Source: Pseudoscleropodium purum (taxonomy: Eukaryota; Streptophyta; Bryopsida; Hypnales; Brachytheciaceae). From it: a stretch of DNA of 64,000 bases. Location: the NCBI GenBank assembly GCA_963969395.1, contig OZ017798.1, positions 27,644,173 to 27,708,172 on the forward strand, written 5' to 3'. Positions within the stretch are counted from its first letter, which is position 1; each line of letters opens with the position of its first letter. The notes under the pieces were generated by a model, which ran no database searches, was not told the origin of the DNA, and saw only the letters and a list, made by a program, of their open reading frames with translations. A program made the translations under genes and the position numbers. Positions 1 to 11,340 of this stretch are shown piece by piece.

Positions 1-6
1 CTTAAA

Positions 7-150
7 GTTTATTAAAATAAGTTTATTAAAATAAGTTTATTAAAATAAGTTTATTAAAATAAGTTTATTAAAATAAGTTTATTAAAATAAGTTTATTAAA
101 ATAAGTTTATTAAAATAAGTTTATTAAAATAAGTTTATTAAAATAAGTTT
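7..150. repeat. 14-bp tandem repeat, 10 copies
   Basis: The unit GTTTATTAAAATAA repeats head to tail without any mismatch from position 7 to 146, followed by a four-base partial unit. The array probably continues to the left of the window. Perfect identity suggests recent expansion by replication slippage. Confidence 0.97.
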
Positions 151-544
151 AAATAAAATCACATGAAGTGTTGTTAGCCTTCTTCTTGTGAGAAGGCATG
201 GCATGGATATAGAATTGGAAAACTAAGCTTAAAGACTAGCATGATCACAAATTTAGAGAATATAGTTTACTGAATTTTGCTTCACTTAGTAGCTAATGAA
301 GGAAGTGAGAAATTTGCAGTGAGTTAGCAATTGGAAAAAAGCCATGACAGACGATAGCTGCTTAGATGGGAGTCAAGAAGATGGATGCGGCTGAAAGTGC
401 CATAGGAGCTGGGGTAGTAGCCACTTGGATTATAAGGGTGATGAAACTAATGACAAAGACTTGATATCAAATGAAGAAAATGAAGCGTTATTCAATTGGA
501 CTAGTGTATAGGCTCAGAGAGAATATGAATAGCAACTGCAGGAG

Positions 545-1090
545 ATGGGAGTGATGAATGATGTCATTGCTACAAGTGACGTTGAAGGTGTCATGGAACC
601 CTTAGAGTGCAAGAGGATTGTACACCATCATCTACTGAAGACTTCTACAAAAGCCGGTGTGATCAATGTCAACATGCTAGAGTTCCCCAACTTTGAGTCA
701 AGCGATTTTGATGGGGCCGACTCCCTCGAAATGGGCGACTCCTTGAAGAACATGAATTGCAGCAATGCTGATGTAGAAGACCGCAATGCTAGCAAGAGAT
801 TGAATTCCAGATCTGTAGCGCTGGCCACCTATAGCTTCATGGCAGAGGACCAACACCTCTGGCCATGGGGCAAGAGTTTGGAGACTCTGCTATTGAGCGC
901 TAAGCCGGATGGAGCCAATAAAGGTGCGGCAACAGTGCTAAAGAGCACCATCGCAAAGAAACCAATGCTTGGACCAACAACTATGGGCAAGCACAAGGGC
1001 AGCAATGTGGGAAGTCATCATCAGTGTAAATCCCCGCTTGATCGAGATATGAACTTCAAAGACAATCTTATGCCTCCTACATCCTTGTAG
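545..1090 (+). other. Unrecognised 181-codon open frame
   Basis: An open frame of 181 codons lies directly upstream of, and on the same strand as, the pogo-type transposase remnant. The product is hydrophilic and Lys/Ser/Asp-rich, with no motif that I recognise. It could be the N-terminal part of the transposon protein, or chance. The bases from 151 to 544 show no other feature. Confidence 0.2.
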
Positions 1091-1139
1091 TGTGAATTTA
1101 AAAAATCTTGCAAGAAAAGAAAAGTGAACGGTAATTGGA

Positions 1140-2960
1140 CAACATAGCAATTGGAGAGTGCTATGGCAGACGTCGATGATGGAGTTCCTATTAGATGTGC
1201 AACTAGAGAGAACGGCATTCCATAGTCCAATCTTAGAGGTCACATTTACGGAACTAATTTGCATAGGAAAAAAGGCAAGAAGGGTATACTAACTGATGTT
1301 GAAGAGAATGAGTTAGTTACATACTTGCTGAAAATGCAAACTCTAGGCTATCCATATACTGTAGGACAACTTAGAGAAGAAGTTGCAATTCTCACCCCAA
1401 ACAAGAGTAACCCCTTTCAAAAATGGGGTTCTTGGCCCTAGATGGATGAAATGTTTTCAAAATAGACATGAGGAATTATCACTAAGAAAAAGTCAATTCC
1501 TTAAGCAAAAAAGAGTATGTTATCTTGGTCCTGAAACCGAGGCAACATTTTATGATAATTTGGAATAACTTTACAATAACAACTACGAACCTCATCAAAT
1601 TTGGAATTGCAATGAGAGTGGGGCCCAAGCTAGCAAAGATGGAGGAGGGTATGTACTAGCAAAAAAAGATTCCCAAAATGTGCACATGGTGACACTTGAT
1701 CACAAAGAATGGATTTTTGTTTTCTCCTACATAAACGCTAAAGGAAGTAGTGTGCCTAACTTCTATATTTTCAAAGGCAAGAGACGAGGAAGAAATTTAA
1801 AAAAACAAAACTGGAGAGATAGGAGTTGTACAAGCTTTGCAACCAAAGGCATGGATGGCCCATGCTTTATTCAAATCATGGATGTTACATTTTCTCTTCA
1901 ATGTTGGTGAAATGTATGGGATTTCACCTTCTTCTAGACATTTACTAATCTTGGATGGACATAGCTCTTATGTTACTCTAGAAGTCATACAATTAGCTAT
2001 GTCAAAGGGTTTGGATTTGCTCACTTTACCTTCCCATACTTCCCACGCCCTTCAACCTCTAGATGTATGTTGCTTCAAACCTTTTAAGCTAGCCTTTAGA
2101 GTATATAGGAACAAGTAGACAAAAAGCCACAAGAGGCGTTTCAAATATTACCAAGGGTTTTGAAGCTATTGGCATTTTTCCTCTAAATGTTCATGCCATG
2201 GACTCTAAGATGGGTCCAAGTGAGGATTACAAAACAAACAAGGGAGGACCATCTGCAAGCCACAACCATTCTGAAGGAGTTCAAGAGAAATATCAACTTG
2301 ATGACTAGGAGCTCCAAGAGATTTTTGAAGAAATTCGTGGAGAGTTTGCTACTTATCACCAATACTTTGTTGACATTAATGGTAACCAAGAGGAACCAAG
2401 ACAAGAACAAGCATAGGGAGATTCAATTGATGAAATGAAGCAAGGAGCTGAATTCGAAAATGCAATAGCAGACCAATCATTTGTTGTCTTATTGTAGTTG
2501 CCGCAGATACTAGTAGTGCCTCTGCAAAAGTCATTCATTTAGCCCCAAATTGACTACCACAAGTCCATTGTGCTAATTGAGGAGAGGCATTTGGTAGAGC
2601 TGCAAATTATTGCTACCAAGAGAGACGCAACTACCAATGACAAAGAAAAGAAGAGATTAGAAACATAATCCAACAAACTGAAGACAACACAAGAGAAGTA
2701 GAAGAAATTGGAAGAGAAGGCGACAAGAGCTAAAATAGCAAAGTCAAAGAAAAATCACAAGGAACTCTAGAGTCTAAAAAATGTTAGAGCATTGGGTGAT
2801 AAACTACATGCAACTATTAAGGCCAATGCATCAATGCAGGAAAACATGGCTTCCTATGGCACTGTCATGTCAGAGGTGTCTAAGAAAAATCAACATTTGG
2901 CAATATTGAGGAGGCGAGCTAAAAAAAAAGGAGAAGATACATTGCATTTACCTACACTAT
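1140..2960 (+). pseudogene. Pogo/Tigger (CENP-B-like) DDE transposase pseudogene
   Basis: The frames join into one Tc1/mariner-superfamily transposase of the pogo/Tigger (Jerky-like) type. An N-terminal helix-turn-helix segment with RGHIYGTNL and RKKGKKGIL lies near 1230-1290. The first catalytic region reads WNCNESGAQ near 1600, where families have D at the third position. The second catalytic region is ILDGHSSYVT near 1950. The third is LPSHTSHALQPLDV followed by FKPFK near 2030-2080, and GFEAIGIFPLN follows near 2160. At least two frameshifts (near 1415 and 1835) and several stops break the frame, and the first acidic residue has become Asn, so it is dead. A charged, Lys-rich coiled-coil-like tail with further stops runs to about 2960. 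Terminal inverted repeats were not located. Confidence 0.85.
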
Positions 2961-4824
2961 AAGAAGTTTGGTATCACCGATCAAGTTGTCCAGTGTAGTT
3001 GCAGCAACCAAGCAAACCCTCTAATGTTTCAAACTACTTGCATGGTCACTCTTGCTTTTCAACCTACAGATCTATTATGTTTTGTACCTACTACAACCAA
3101 CGCAAGAGGCGTCATGTTTTACAGTACTAGGCCTTCTTAATGAATGCAAGAACGGGAATAAGGGGGAGGCGCATGTATACATAAGAAACAATGCCCTAAA
3201 AGGAAAAGAGAAATTGTTGTTGAAGTATAAGGAATTGAGGAATACGCACTTGGAAAGAAATGTTATAGCGAGGACATGTTCACAGCTGATGTAAAGAGCG
3301 TCTTGAAGTAGCGGCAGCCATTTTGTAGAACAATTCAGAGCAAACATGAGGTTCTTATCATGAGCTTATGATAAAAGAGGAATAATTGTAAGGACAGAAT
3401 TTGAAGTGAACTTACCTTTGCATAGTGAAGCTAGCTGTCGTTTGAGGTACTAGAGGAGAAAAGGCCATCTTCAATTGGACATTGCATTGCGCAGCATCAA
3501 CAACATGTGGAGGAAACAACATTGGCGGACATGAAGAAGCAACATCAACGTCGTCACACATAGAGGGGCAGCTTTAATAACATGAGGAGGAAGCAACATC
3601 GACAAGATTTCAAGGTACAATATCTACAAAATCTCCAAGCACAACTAGCATCAACATCATAAATAGGAAGCAACAATACAAGAGCAGCGCGTTCGGTGGA
3701 GTGCAACAACATGGAGTTGATGAGGAGCAAGGGACCGACCAAAAGCAACAATGATGACTATGAGTTGCTCCACCAAATAGCAGTGATCAATTGACCTAAA
3801 TAGGAGCTCCTCCACCAGTATGTGTATCGAGCACCGTCAATTTGATCAAGAGCGAGCAAGGCTATGACAAAAGACTAGTGAGGAGTACACTTAAGAATGA
3901 ATTGCTATATTATAGATTATAAAGAGACCAAGTGGTGACAATACATTTGCGTAGGGTAGGAGATTATAGAGCGGAAGATTGCTGAACGACTGAAATTCAA
4001 GCGATGGATAGGATCCGATGGCACTTGCCAACAACAACTATATTTTGACGCTCACTTTTGTGACACGTCAAGTAGGAGGGAATTTCTAATTGCATGGATA
4101 TTTTTGAATCATTTTGAATTTCTAATTCTGGCTTTAGAACAAATGGTTTATGGCTTTTACAAGAGCCTTTTTAAATATGGTATTGCTAATACATAAAGAC
4201 ATCTTGCACACTTTTTCATTTAGCTACTATTTATTTCTGAAATTGGCTGGGACAAGAATGCAAAAAATCTGACATAGTTTGCTATTATATGCACCCCATT
4301 CATGGAACATTAGTGCATTGAATCAGGACTTGCCAAGCTTTTTACTTCTCACTTTATACATGCTTCGTGTTTTATTTCTCCAAATAAACTACACACTTTC
4401 AGGACCTCATTAAACATTTTTAACTATTATTTTAATTGTTTCTAGCTCTCAGAACTTGTTACTTAAGGCATGTCTTCTCCTCTTTCAACAACATTCTACA
4501 GACATAAATAGTGACCTACGAGGCAACAACTTTAGAAAATCACATTTAATTAATTTCAATTCAAAAAATTATGAAAAAATTTCCCAATGATTTCTCTCTC
4601 ATCCATCTTTCGACTTAAATATTTTCATAATGTTCTCCTTGTCTCATTGTCCTACAGACTTGTTTCTTTCTTTAGATGGACAAGTTATGAGTGTCCTACC
4701 TTAAAGGGTAAAAATTAATATGATACAAAATAAGGGGTCTTTTTTTCCATGCACCCCTAGAATGACTTTGGAGGGACAAGCAAGGGGGTCAGTTTACCCC
4801 AGCCTTGCTTTAAGAGGACTAACT
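2961..4824. other. AT-rich intergenic, no gene recognised
   Basis: Short open frames at 3052-3294 (+) and 3554-3751 (-) resemble no known protein and sit in sequence interrupted by stops in every frame. The stretch at 2961-4000 may be the decayed tail of the pogo element. Nothing functional is supported. Confidence 0.5.
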
Positions 4825-4827
4825 TAA

Positions 4828-5554
4828 AGGCATTTGCAATGGACCCAACAAGGTTGACAAATCAGTACATCCGCCCCAAAATAGCGTCCGTAACCCGGAC
4901 GTCCATCCTCACGGACGCCAGCGGACACAGTATCCCTCCCGCCATCGGAAGGCGAACGGACGGGGCGGACAGGGCGAGGCGGGACGGCGGGACAGACATG
5001 GCGGGCGGGGCAGGGCGGGGTGGACAAGGCGGACAGGGCGGATAGGCAGACGAGACTGTGAATGTCAGCAGACGCTGCGGACACAGCATTCGTGTCTGGA
5101 CGTCCCGGACGTCCGACCGTCCTGTCAACCCTGGGACCCAAGAACAATGCATGTATTGGCACTATCTCGGGGAAAATGTCGTTTGTATTAAAATGTGGGC
5201 TCTAATGCAATCGCTATGGGTTTCAACACTTCTGCAATCTTAGTATGCAACCGCCTTGAGTCCAACAAATTTTCAAAATGTGAAGGGCCCACAAGTTGGC
5301 TCCCAATAGAAATAATTATGATTGTCAACCCTTTTCCGCATTATTAAGCATGTCAATTAATTCAACCTTCCCTTGTTTCAATGAAAAGTCTTTTTTTAAT
5401 GTAAGATTATGTTCTTTCTTTCTTTTTATAATGCCATTGGCTTTGCATTGAATTGATTTGTTCTTAAAAAAATCCGGCACTACAAAGGCCTTGTGGAATG
5501 TCCCCATGTTTGCCAATAGAAGTATTGTTTACAAAGACCGCATTGCAAATGCTC
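4828..5554. mobile_element. PIF/Harbinger-like MITE (host of nested hAT MITE)
   Basis: The ends are inverted copies: AGGCATTTGCAATG at 4828-4841 and its counterpart at 5541-5554, which reads GAGCATTTGCAATG on the minus strand. The direct repeat TAA flanks both ends (4825-4827 and 5555-5557). A 3-bp TAA target site plus GGGCATTTGC-like ends fits PIF/Harbinger MITEs. No transposase is encoded. The element carries the GC-rich hAT-type insertion at 4849-5133, only about 20 bp inside its left end, so the hAT element landed second. Confidence 0.75.
4849..5133. mobile_element. GC-rich hAT-type MITE, copy 1
   Basis: This 285-bp element has 11-bp terminal inverted repeats: CAAGGTTGACA on the left and CAGGGTTGACA read inward on the right. 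It is flanked by an exact 8-bp duplication, GGACCCAA, at 4841-4848 and 5134-5141. An 8-bp target duplication with CARGG-type ends is the hAT hallmark. The interior is strikingly GC-rich and CpG-rich in AT-rich surroundings. It is built from short reiterated motifs of the GGACG/CGTCC type and a purine tract of GGCGG and GGACA units. No coding frame of interest is present. Confidence 0.9.
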
Positions 5555-5557
5555 TAA

Positions 5558-7695
5558 GAAAAAATCAAGAGCAAAATAGAAAGGGGAGGGCTAGTTTGTG
5601 AGACTGAGAGAAAAATCAATAGCTATGAGTGAGTGGAGTAAGTGAGTGAGTTGTATTTGAGATCTTTGGTTTCTAAGAGCATTGCCATTGTAGGACGGTT
5701 AATTCCCTACAAAAATGACACTTACAAGGTACTATGAAAATCTTGAGCACTACAACTCTTGTTCTCCCTACTGTTGGTAGGCCGCTTGCTCTCTTCATCG
5801 CATTGGAAAGTATTGCTTTCCTGTGTTCCCATTAAAACCCTGTCAGTGATTTTGATGCATGTGGTGGATTTAGCCATTGAAATCCTAATTTTTTGCCATA
5901 TGTCTTTCGATAATGTTGCAACAATGCTCTATCCAATCAATCAACCCACCAAAGAAACAATTATAACTATATTAACATCAAGCTTGCTCAAAAGTTCCCT
6001 ATGCATGCCATTACTAAAGTATCCCAAGCAAAATTGGGTGTGCCTAGTGTTTTGAAATTTGTTCCCAATGTAACAATCCAAAAAAAATGGGCAATAAATA
6101 GTAGGGCATTTTTTCATTTTTTATGAAGTGCCAAAGTGGTATTATAAAATGTTATAGTTTTGCTCCAAATTTCAACATTCATCCACATATGGATAGAAAA
6201 TATCACATTAGCATATATCACATATCCATAATTCTATTTTCATCTACAAATTTCTTAACCAAATTATTTTTTGGGATACAATTTGGCACTAGAAAGACAA
6301 AAAAACAACCTTGATTATAGGCAATAAATATAGGAATTGGAATTTTTGGCCAGCCATAGTGTGAAGCCTCCAAAGGACAAACTCAAAGCCCAAAAATATA
6401 TAGAAAGGAATTATAGAAAAAATTGAAATAAGAAATAGGTTGGAATGGAAAAGATATAGTTAGTTTGCAACTTCCATATTTTATTGGAAGCATTGTTTAA
6501 GTGGCACACAAATTCAAAGAAAATGAGAAGATAGAATTTGACTAATACTAGGACAAAATCACAAATATGGCAAAGGAAGATGGAACCACAATATTGACAA
6601 AATTGGAGATTTGTGCCTAAATTGCCCTCTCATAGTTATTCTCTTTTGTAGGAATAGTAATAAAAGTTAGAAGCTAACTGATTGAGTCAAACCTTTTTGG
6701 GTCTACCAAAATTCAGCTTTGAATTAAGAATTACTTAGGCAATTTCTAGAAGATTCCAAAAATATATTAAAATTCAAAATTCAATAGAAATTGAGGAAGA
6801 CATGTATGGTTGAAGTTTAATAGTTAAAGAGGTTAGTTTGGGATGAAAAGTAGTAAAAATCATCCAAATGAAGTCAAAAGAGAATATTCAAATTTTTATA
6901 AAATTAAAGAATAAAATCACCCCCTAAAAAAGTCAATTTGGAATTGTACAGGTTGACTACTAAAAAATGTTGAATGAAGTTTTTGAGTGCCAATTGGATG
7001 CCAAACTTCATCCATCCTTAACTTTTGAAAATAAATTTTAAATTTAAAGTGTTTTATCATTTTAGAAAGATAATTTTATAATCTAAAACTTATAATCATT
7101 AAAAATCTAAAAATAGCATACTAAGATTAAAAATTCAAAGTAGTAGTCATTGAATAGATATTCAATATAAATCTTTTGAAGACAATTAAGATGCAACTTG
7201 AATTTATAACCACTTAGTTGAACTTCAAAGTATCTTATAACTATCTTGCACTTATAAAATAGTCAGAGCAAAATAAAAAAAGATAGAATAAGATGAGATT
7301 TGATCTTAAACAAGTCTAGATTTGGATAAAAGTTGTAATCATCCAACCAATTCAAGTGAAATTAAAACTTCAACAACTGTAGTTCATCCTAAACCAAAAT
7401 CTAAGAGTAGAAGTGAATTTAAACCAACTTCTTAAAAGAAACTGATGGATAAAGTTTATTAGAACGATTTAGAAGTCAAACTTCATCTATATATAACTTT
7501 TGATAGCAAAATCTAATTAAAGTGTGTTTTATCATTTTGAAAAGAGCGTGCAATGCTATACAAATTAGACTAATTAAATGACAAATTTAATTATATTTTA
7601 TTTTTGAAGGTCTAGAATTTTGGCTCATATTGGCCAAAATCAACCAAAACTTCCAACTTTTGAAGGTCACATTGTTTCAAGTTGATATTTGAACT
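5558..7695. other. AT-rich intergenic, nothing recognised
   Basis: Low-complexity AT-rich sequence. A single MITE-like end (TAAGAGCATTGCCATTG near 5687) is present without a visible partner. The open frame at 5759-6055 has no family resemblance. Confidence 0.5.
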
Positions 7696-7703
7696 ATTTT
7701 GGT

Positions 7704-7910
7704 CAGGGTTGACAAATCAATACGTCCGCCCCAAAATAGCGTCCGTAACCTGAACGTCCGTCTTCACAGACGCCAGCGGACGCAGTGTCCCTCCCGCCGT
7801 CGGAAGGCGGACGGGCGGGGCGGACAGGCGGACCGCGAATGTTAGCGGACGCTGCGGACACAACGTCCACGTCCGGACGTCCCGGACGTCCGACCGTCCT
7901 ATCAACCTTG
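7704..7910. mobile_element. GC-rich hAT-type MITE, copy 2
   Basis: This 207-bp element is homologous to the one at 4849-5133 along its whole length, but shorter in the central purine tract. The ends are CAGGGTTGACA and, read inward from the right, CAAGGTTGATA. A perfect 8-bp target duplication ATTTTGGT lies at 7696-7703 and 7911-7918. The two insertions at unrelated sites, each with its own 8-bp duplication, prove mobility of this sequence family. An autonomous hAT partner is not in the window. Confidence 0.93.
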
Positions 7911-8324
7911 ATTTTGGTTCTAGCATCATAAAAAAATTCTCATTGCTTAGAAGGTCAATTGGATAATGCTTAGACACACACAAGAATTGAAAATCAAACT
8001 AGAAATTACTCAATTGTGCCTGCTTTATCTGTAGAATAGAGATCTCATAGTTAAAATGCTCATAGTTGTAGAAATCTCTTCTAATGTTGAGTTACTTATC
8101 TAAATCATGATGGAAATTTTCTATTGGGTGCATAATTTCAATTTACAAAACCATTCTTGGCGGTTTCAAAACAAAAACTACATAATGGTTGTTCAAGTCT
8201 TAGGAGTAAAATCAGTATACATCTTATAAATTTTCACTACCTATCAATTTAAGAAAAAGATTTCACACTTTTATTATTTGGCTTGGTTACACCAAGTTTA
8301 GATCTATAGAAGAATACATAGTAG

Positions 8325-8450
8325 GATCCAATAATTTTACAAATAAATTCCTCCGAATAGGGAGATTCTGTAAAAAAGATTCATAAACTTCAAGATGCTC
8401 TTACATGCTCTTAAATGCATAGATTTTCAAATTGCATTGGAATTGTAATT
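8325..8450 (+). repeat. Direct repeat, second copy at about 9575-9715
   Basis: The segment containing TAGGATCCAATAAT, CTTCAAGATG and AAATGCATAGAT recurs in the same order and orientation about 1.25 kb downstream at 9575-9715. The two copies differ by scattered substitutions. They bracket the mariner fragment and the TTAA element at 8803-9437. Sequence at 7919-8324 shows nothing else. Confidence 0.7.
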
Positions 8451-8454
8451 AAGG

Positions 8455-8760
8455 GCATATGAATACTATACAACAATTTCTAGAAAAGTAGGGGCAAACT
8501 CATGGTATAGAGAAGTTAGTTTGGCCGCTTAATCCATCATAGAGAACTTTTGAAAGATAGTCAAAGATTTGTTGTAATACTAAAGTAAGTGGAAGAAACA
8601 AAGAAGAAATGATATCTAAAATAATTCAAGAGATATGGATGAAATATCTCTAGAGCAATTGAAAAGGTTCATTTCTAATATGCCCAATAGAATGCAAGGT
8701 GTAGTTTCAACAAAGGGTGGCATTACTAGATAATGTATAGAAAAAACCCAAATGGTTGCC
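8455..8760 (+). pseudogene. Tc1/mariner transposase C-terminal fragment
   Basis: Conceptual pieces in shifting frames match the C-terminal end of a Tc1/mariner transposase. They include QQFLEK, NKEEMISKIIQEIW, and the family-typical ISLEQLKRFISNMPNRMQ followed by a Lys-Gly-Gly turn. The fragment starts abruptly and its frames are broken by indels and stops. It is homologous to 11033-11340. The N-terminal two thirds are absent here. Confidence 0.75.
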
Positions 8761-8802
8761 TGATTCTAGGTTTTGCATTGATAAATTTGTTATGATGCTT
8801 AA

Positions 8803-9437
8803 CCCCTAAATGCTGAAGGCCTTTTCTGAGCTTCTGGAAATTTTCTCTTGATTGTACAGAAAGTCAACATTTAGATAAATTGTATCAATTTAAAAAAATT
8901 GTAACCGTCCAAATTCAAATTAGATATGTTAGAAATCACATAAGAAAAGAAAACACAACAATACTACTTATGGATGAAAGATTATAATGTTTGATCATGA
9001 GGGTGTTAAAAATGTGAAAGTGATTTGAAATCTTTCAATCCTCTTTTCACATGTCCAATCTAAAAATTTGGTCACCAAGAAAATATGAGGTCAAAGTACA
9101 TAACATGCACAATCCTAATCAATATATAAATTCTCAAAATTTCTTCTACAATTTTTTATAATGAATTTCTAATGTGAATTTTTCTCCAAGATCTAGTGTA
9201 TTTGAGGTTCATTCGTAAGAAATCTTAACACTAACTATGAAAAGTCAAAATTGCCATGGATACCCTTGCATAGAAAATCTTGAATAGAAAAATCATAATC
9301 AATCATTTTCAAAATTAGACTTTTGATGCTAAAACTAGACTTCAAAGAGATTTTTTCAAAAATAGAAACTTGGCTAAGTTCTATTTAACTTCAAAGTATT
9401 GTCAACACCAAAATTTGGTGCCTCATGCATTTAGGGG
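8803..9437. mobile_element. TTAA-flanked piggyBac-like MITE, short subfamily
   Basis: The element begins CCCCTAAATGC and ends with the inverse GCATTTAGGGG. TTAA lies immediately outside both ends (8799-8802 and 9438-9441). The inverted repeats extend about 18 bp with three mismatches. The length is 635 bp and no transposase is encoded. TTAA target sites with CCC-starting ends are the known signature of piggyBac transposons. A 3-bp TTA/TAA reading (Harbinger-like) cannot be excluded, because the palindromic TTAA contains both. A diverged second copy lies at 27685-28314. Confidence 0.75.
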
Positions 9438-9739
9438 TTAAATTTTCTTCACACAATTCCAATGCAATCTACAATTTGAAAATATGTTCACTTTTCAAGA
9501 TACTAGAGCTTCCTAAAGTTCATGAATTTTTTTCTAATTTTCTTAGGAACAAAATTTGTAAGATTATTAGACCCTACTATATATTAGGATCCAATAATCT
9601 TACAAATATTTCTTCCCAAGCAAAGAGATTCAACAAAAAGTACATAACTTCAAGATGTTCTTATATACTATAAAATGCATAGATATTCAAACAACAAATT
9701 GTGTTGGAATTGTAGTAAAGTATACTTGAGTTTTTGTTA

Positions 9740-10310
9740 AAAATGTAAACATGCATAATTCAAGTATGTTTGTCCTAAAAGCCTTGCTCAAAAATCATGA
9801 AGCATTAAGTTAGTGTTCTCATTACATTGCTAAAAAATAAATTGACTAAAGTTTTTGTATCAACATATTTGAATGCAACTAATCCATTTCTTGTATTTCT
9901 TGCATATTGATGGTTGGGGTGCTCTTTGCTTCTATGGGTCATTGAAATTTTCATTTTACATCACTAGAAGCACCTACTCAGATTGTTTTTCATTTTACAT
10001 CTTTGTGGTGCATTTTTTATGTACATGCAATGAGCCTAGGGCGATTATACTTAGCCACTCATGGGTTTTCCATGGTGCTCTTTATGGGATTAAACATGTT
10101 TGTTTCTTCTTCACATTGCTTCATACTATTTGTTTCATTTCCTACCAATTTCATTTCATTTATTGATATTATATAACCTCATAGAGCTTGTAGCATGTTT
10201 GCATATAACCACATATGGATTGCATGTGTCCCTAGACAAATTGAATGTTTAGTGTGAAGCATTGGTATTTTTCAAGGAAAGTATTCTCAAAATAAAGACA
10301 AGAACATTGA
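9740..10310. other. AT-rich intergenic
   Basis: The open frame at 9873-10166 translates to a Phe/His/Tyr-rich string with no recognisable domain. It is judged a chance frame in AT-rich sequence. Confidence 0.4.
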
Positions 10311-10319
10311 ACACAAAGG

Positions 10320-11340
10320 AAAGAGCTCTACTATAGTTAGAATGCTAAAGCTAGAATGGGATAGAAAGATATTGCAAAGAAAATGAGTGTGCCACATTCA
10401 ATTGTCTCTATTGTTCTATTGAAGTGAAATGTCTCTAGTACCATGGACACTTGGAAACTAGGTTATAAGCCTTGGAAGTTGTCATATTATGTAGAGGAAG
10501 ATTATCTTGTCAATCATGATGAACATTTACTACTTGAATTGATTGTAAGAATTTTTAGCGTGCATTGCAATACAATATGAGCATATATATATATATATAT
10601 AGGCTTGGCTTTGGAAACACATTGCTCTAAAATGACCTTACTTCAATGTAGAATATAAAGAAAGGAGATTAGCATTTGCTCATGAATACTTGCATTGGAT
10701 AGAACAAATCCAAAGCAAAGTTATTTGGATTGATGAGTCATGATTTGAGATTGAAGAGAACTCTTAGCAAATTAAAGTATGGTGGAAAGTATATGAGAGA
10801 TATATATGGAATTGTCTAGTATCTACTTTTAAGTCTAACCAAATGTCTATGATGGTTTGGAATGCCTTCACATATTTTGAGAAGAGTCCTTTAGTTATCA
10901 TGCCTTATGGTAAAAGAAATATTGTTTATTTTATTTTTAATGTTTATGAAGCACATTGAATGGTTTCTATGTTATGCAAAATCAATCTAGTGATCTCAAA
11001 CTTATAGAAAACAGTGCTTTAGTCTATTGAGATCAATTTCTAGAAAAGTAGAGGCAAAATGGTATGAAAAAGTTGGTTTGGCTTCTTTATTTACTAAATC
11101 TAAATCCCATATAAAACCTTTGGAAGACAATCAAAGACTATTTGCAACACGATAGTAGCTTGAAAAACAAGCAAGAAAAGATACAAAAAAATTCAATTGA
11201 TATGGGGTTCAAGTATCTCTAAAGCAATTGCAAAAGATTGATTTCTAATATATACAAAAGAATGCAAACTATAATTTCAACCAAAAGTAGTAGTACTAGA
11301 TTGTAGATGGTATATAGAAAAGATTCAAATTGTTGTATGA
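10320..11340 (+). pseudogene. Tc1/mariner transposase pseudogene
   Basis: The order of motifs is that of a Tc1/mariner DDE transposase. A helix-turn-helix segment reads GYKDIAKKMSVPHSIV near 10350. The block RRLAFAHEYLHW lies near 10670, with VIWIDES (first catalytic Asp) near 10720. SMMVWNAFTYFEKSPLVIM lies near 10850, and the C-terminal region is homologous to 8455-8760. Numerous stops and frame changes, plus a short TA microsatellite at 10583-10601 inside the reading region, show it is inactive. Terminal repeats were not resolved. Confidence 0.85.

Noticed and set aside
4824..5162. Open frames on both strands in the GC-rich block as proteins
   Set aside because: The block is a hAT-type MITE; lack of stops is a consequence of GC-rich repeats.
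9873..10166. Phe/Tyr/His-rich 97-codon frame as a membrane protein
   Set aside because: Hydrophobicity follows from T-rich composition; no family pattern and surrounded by transposon debris.
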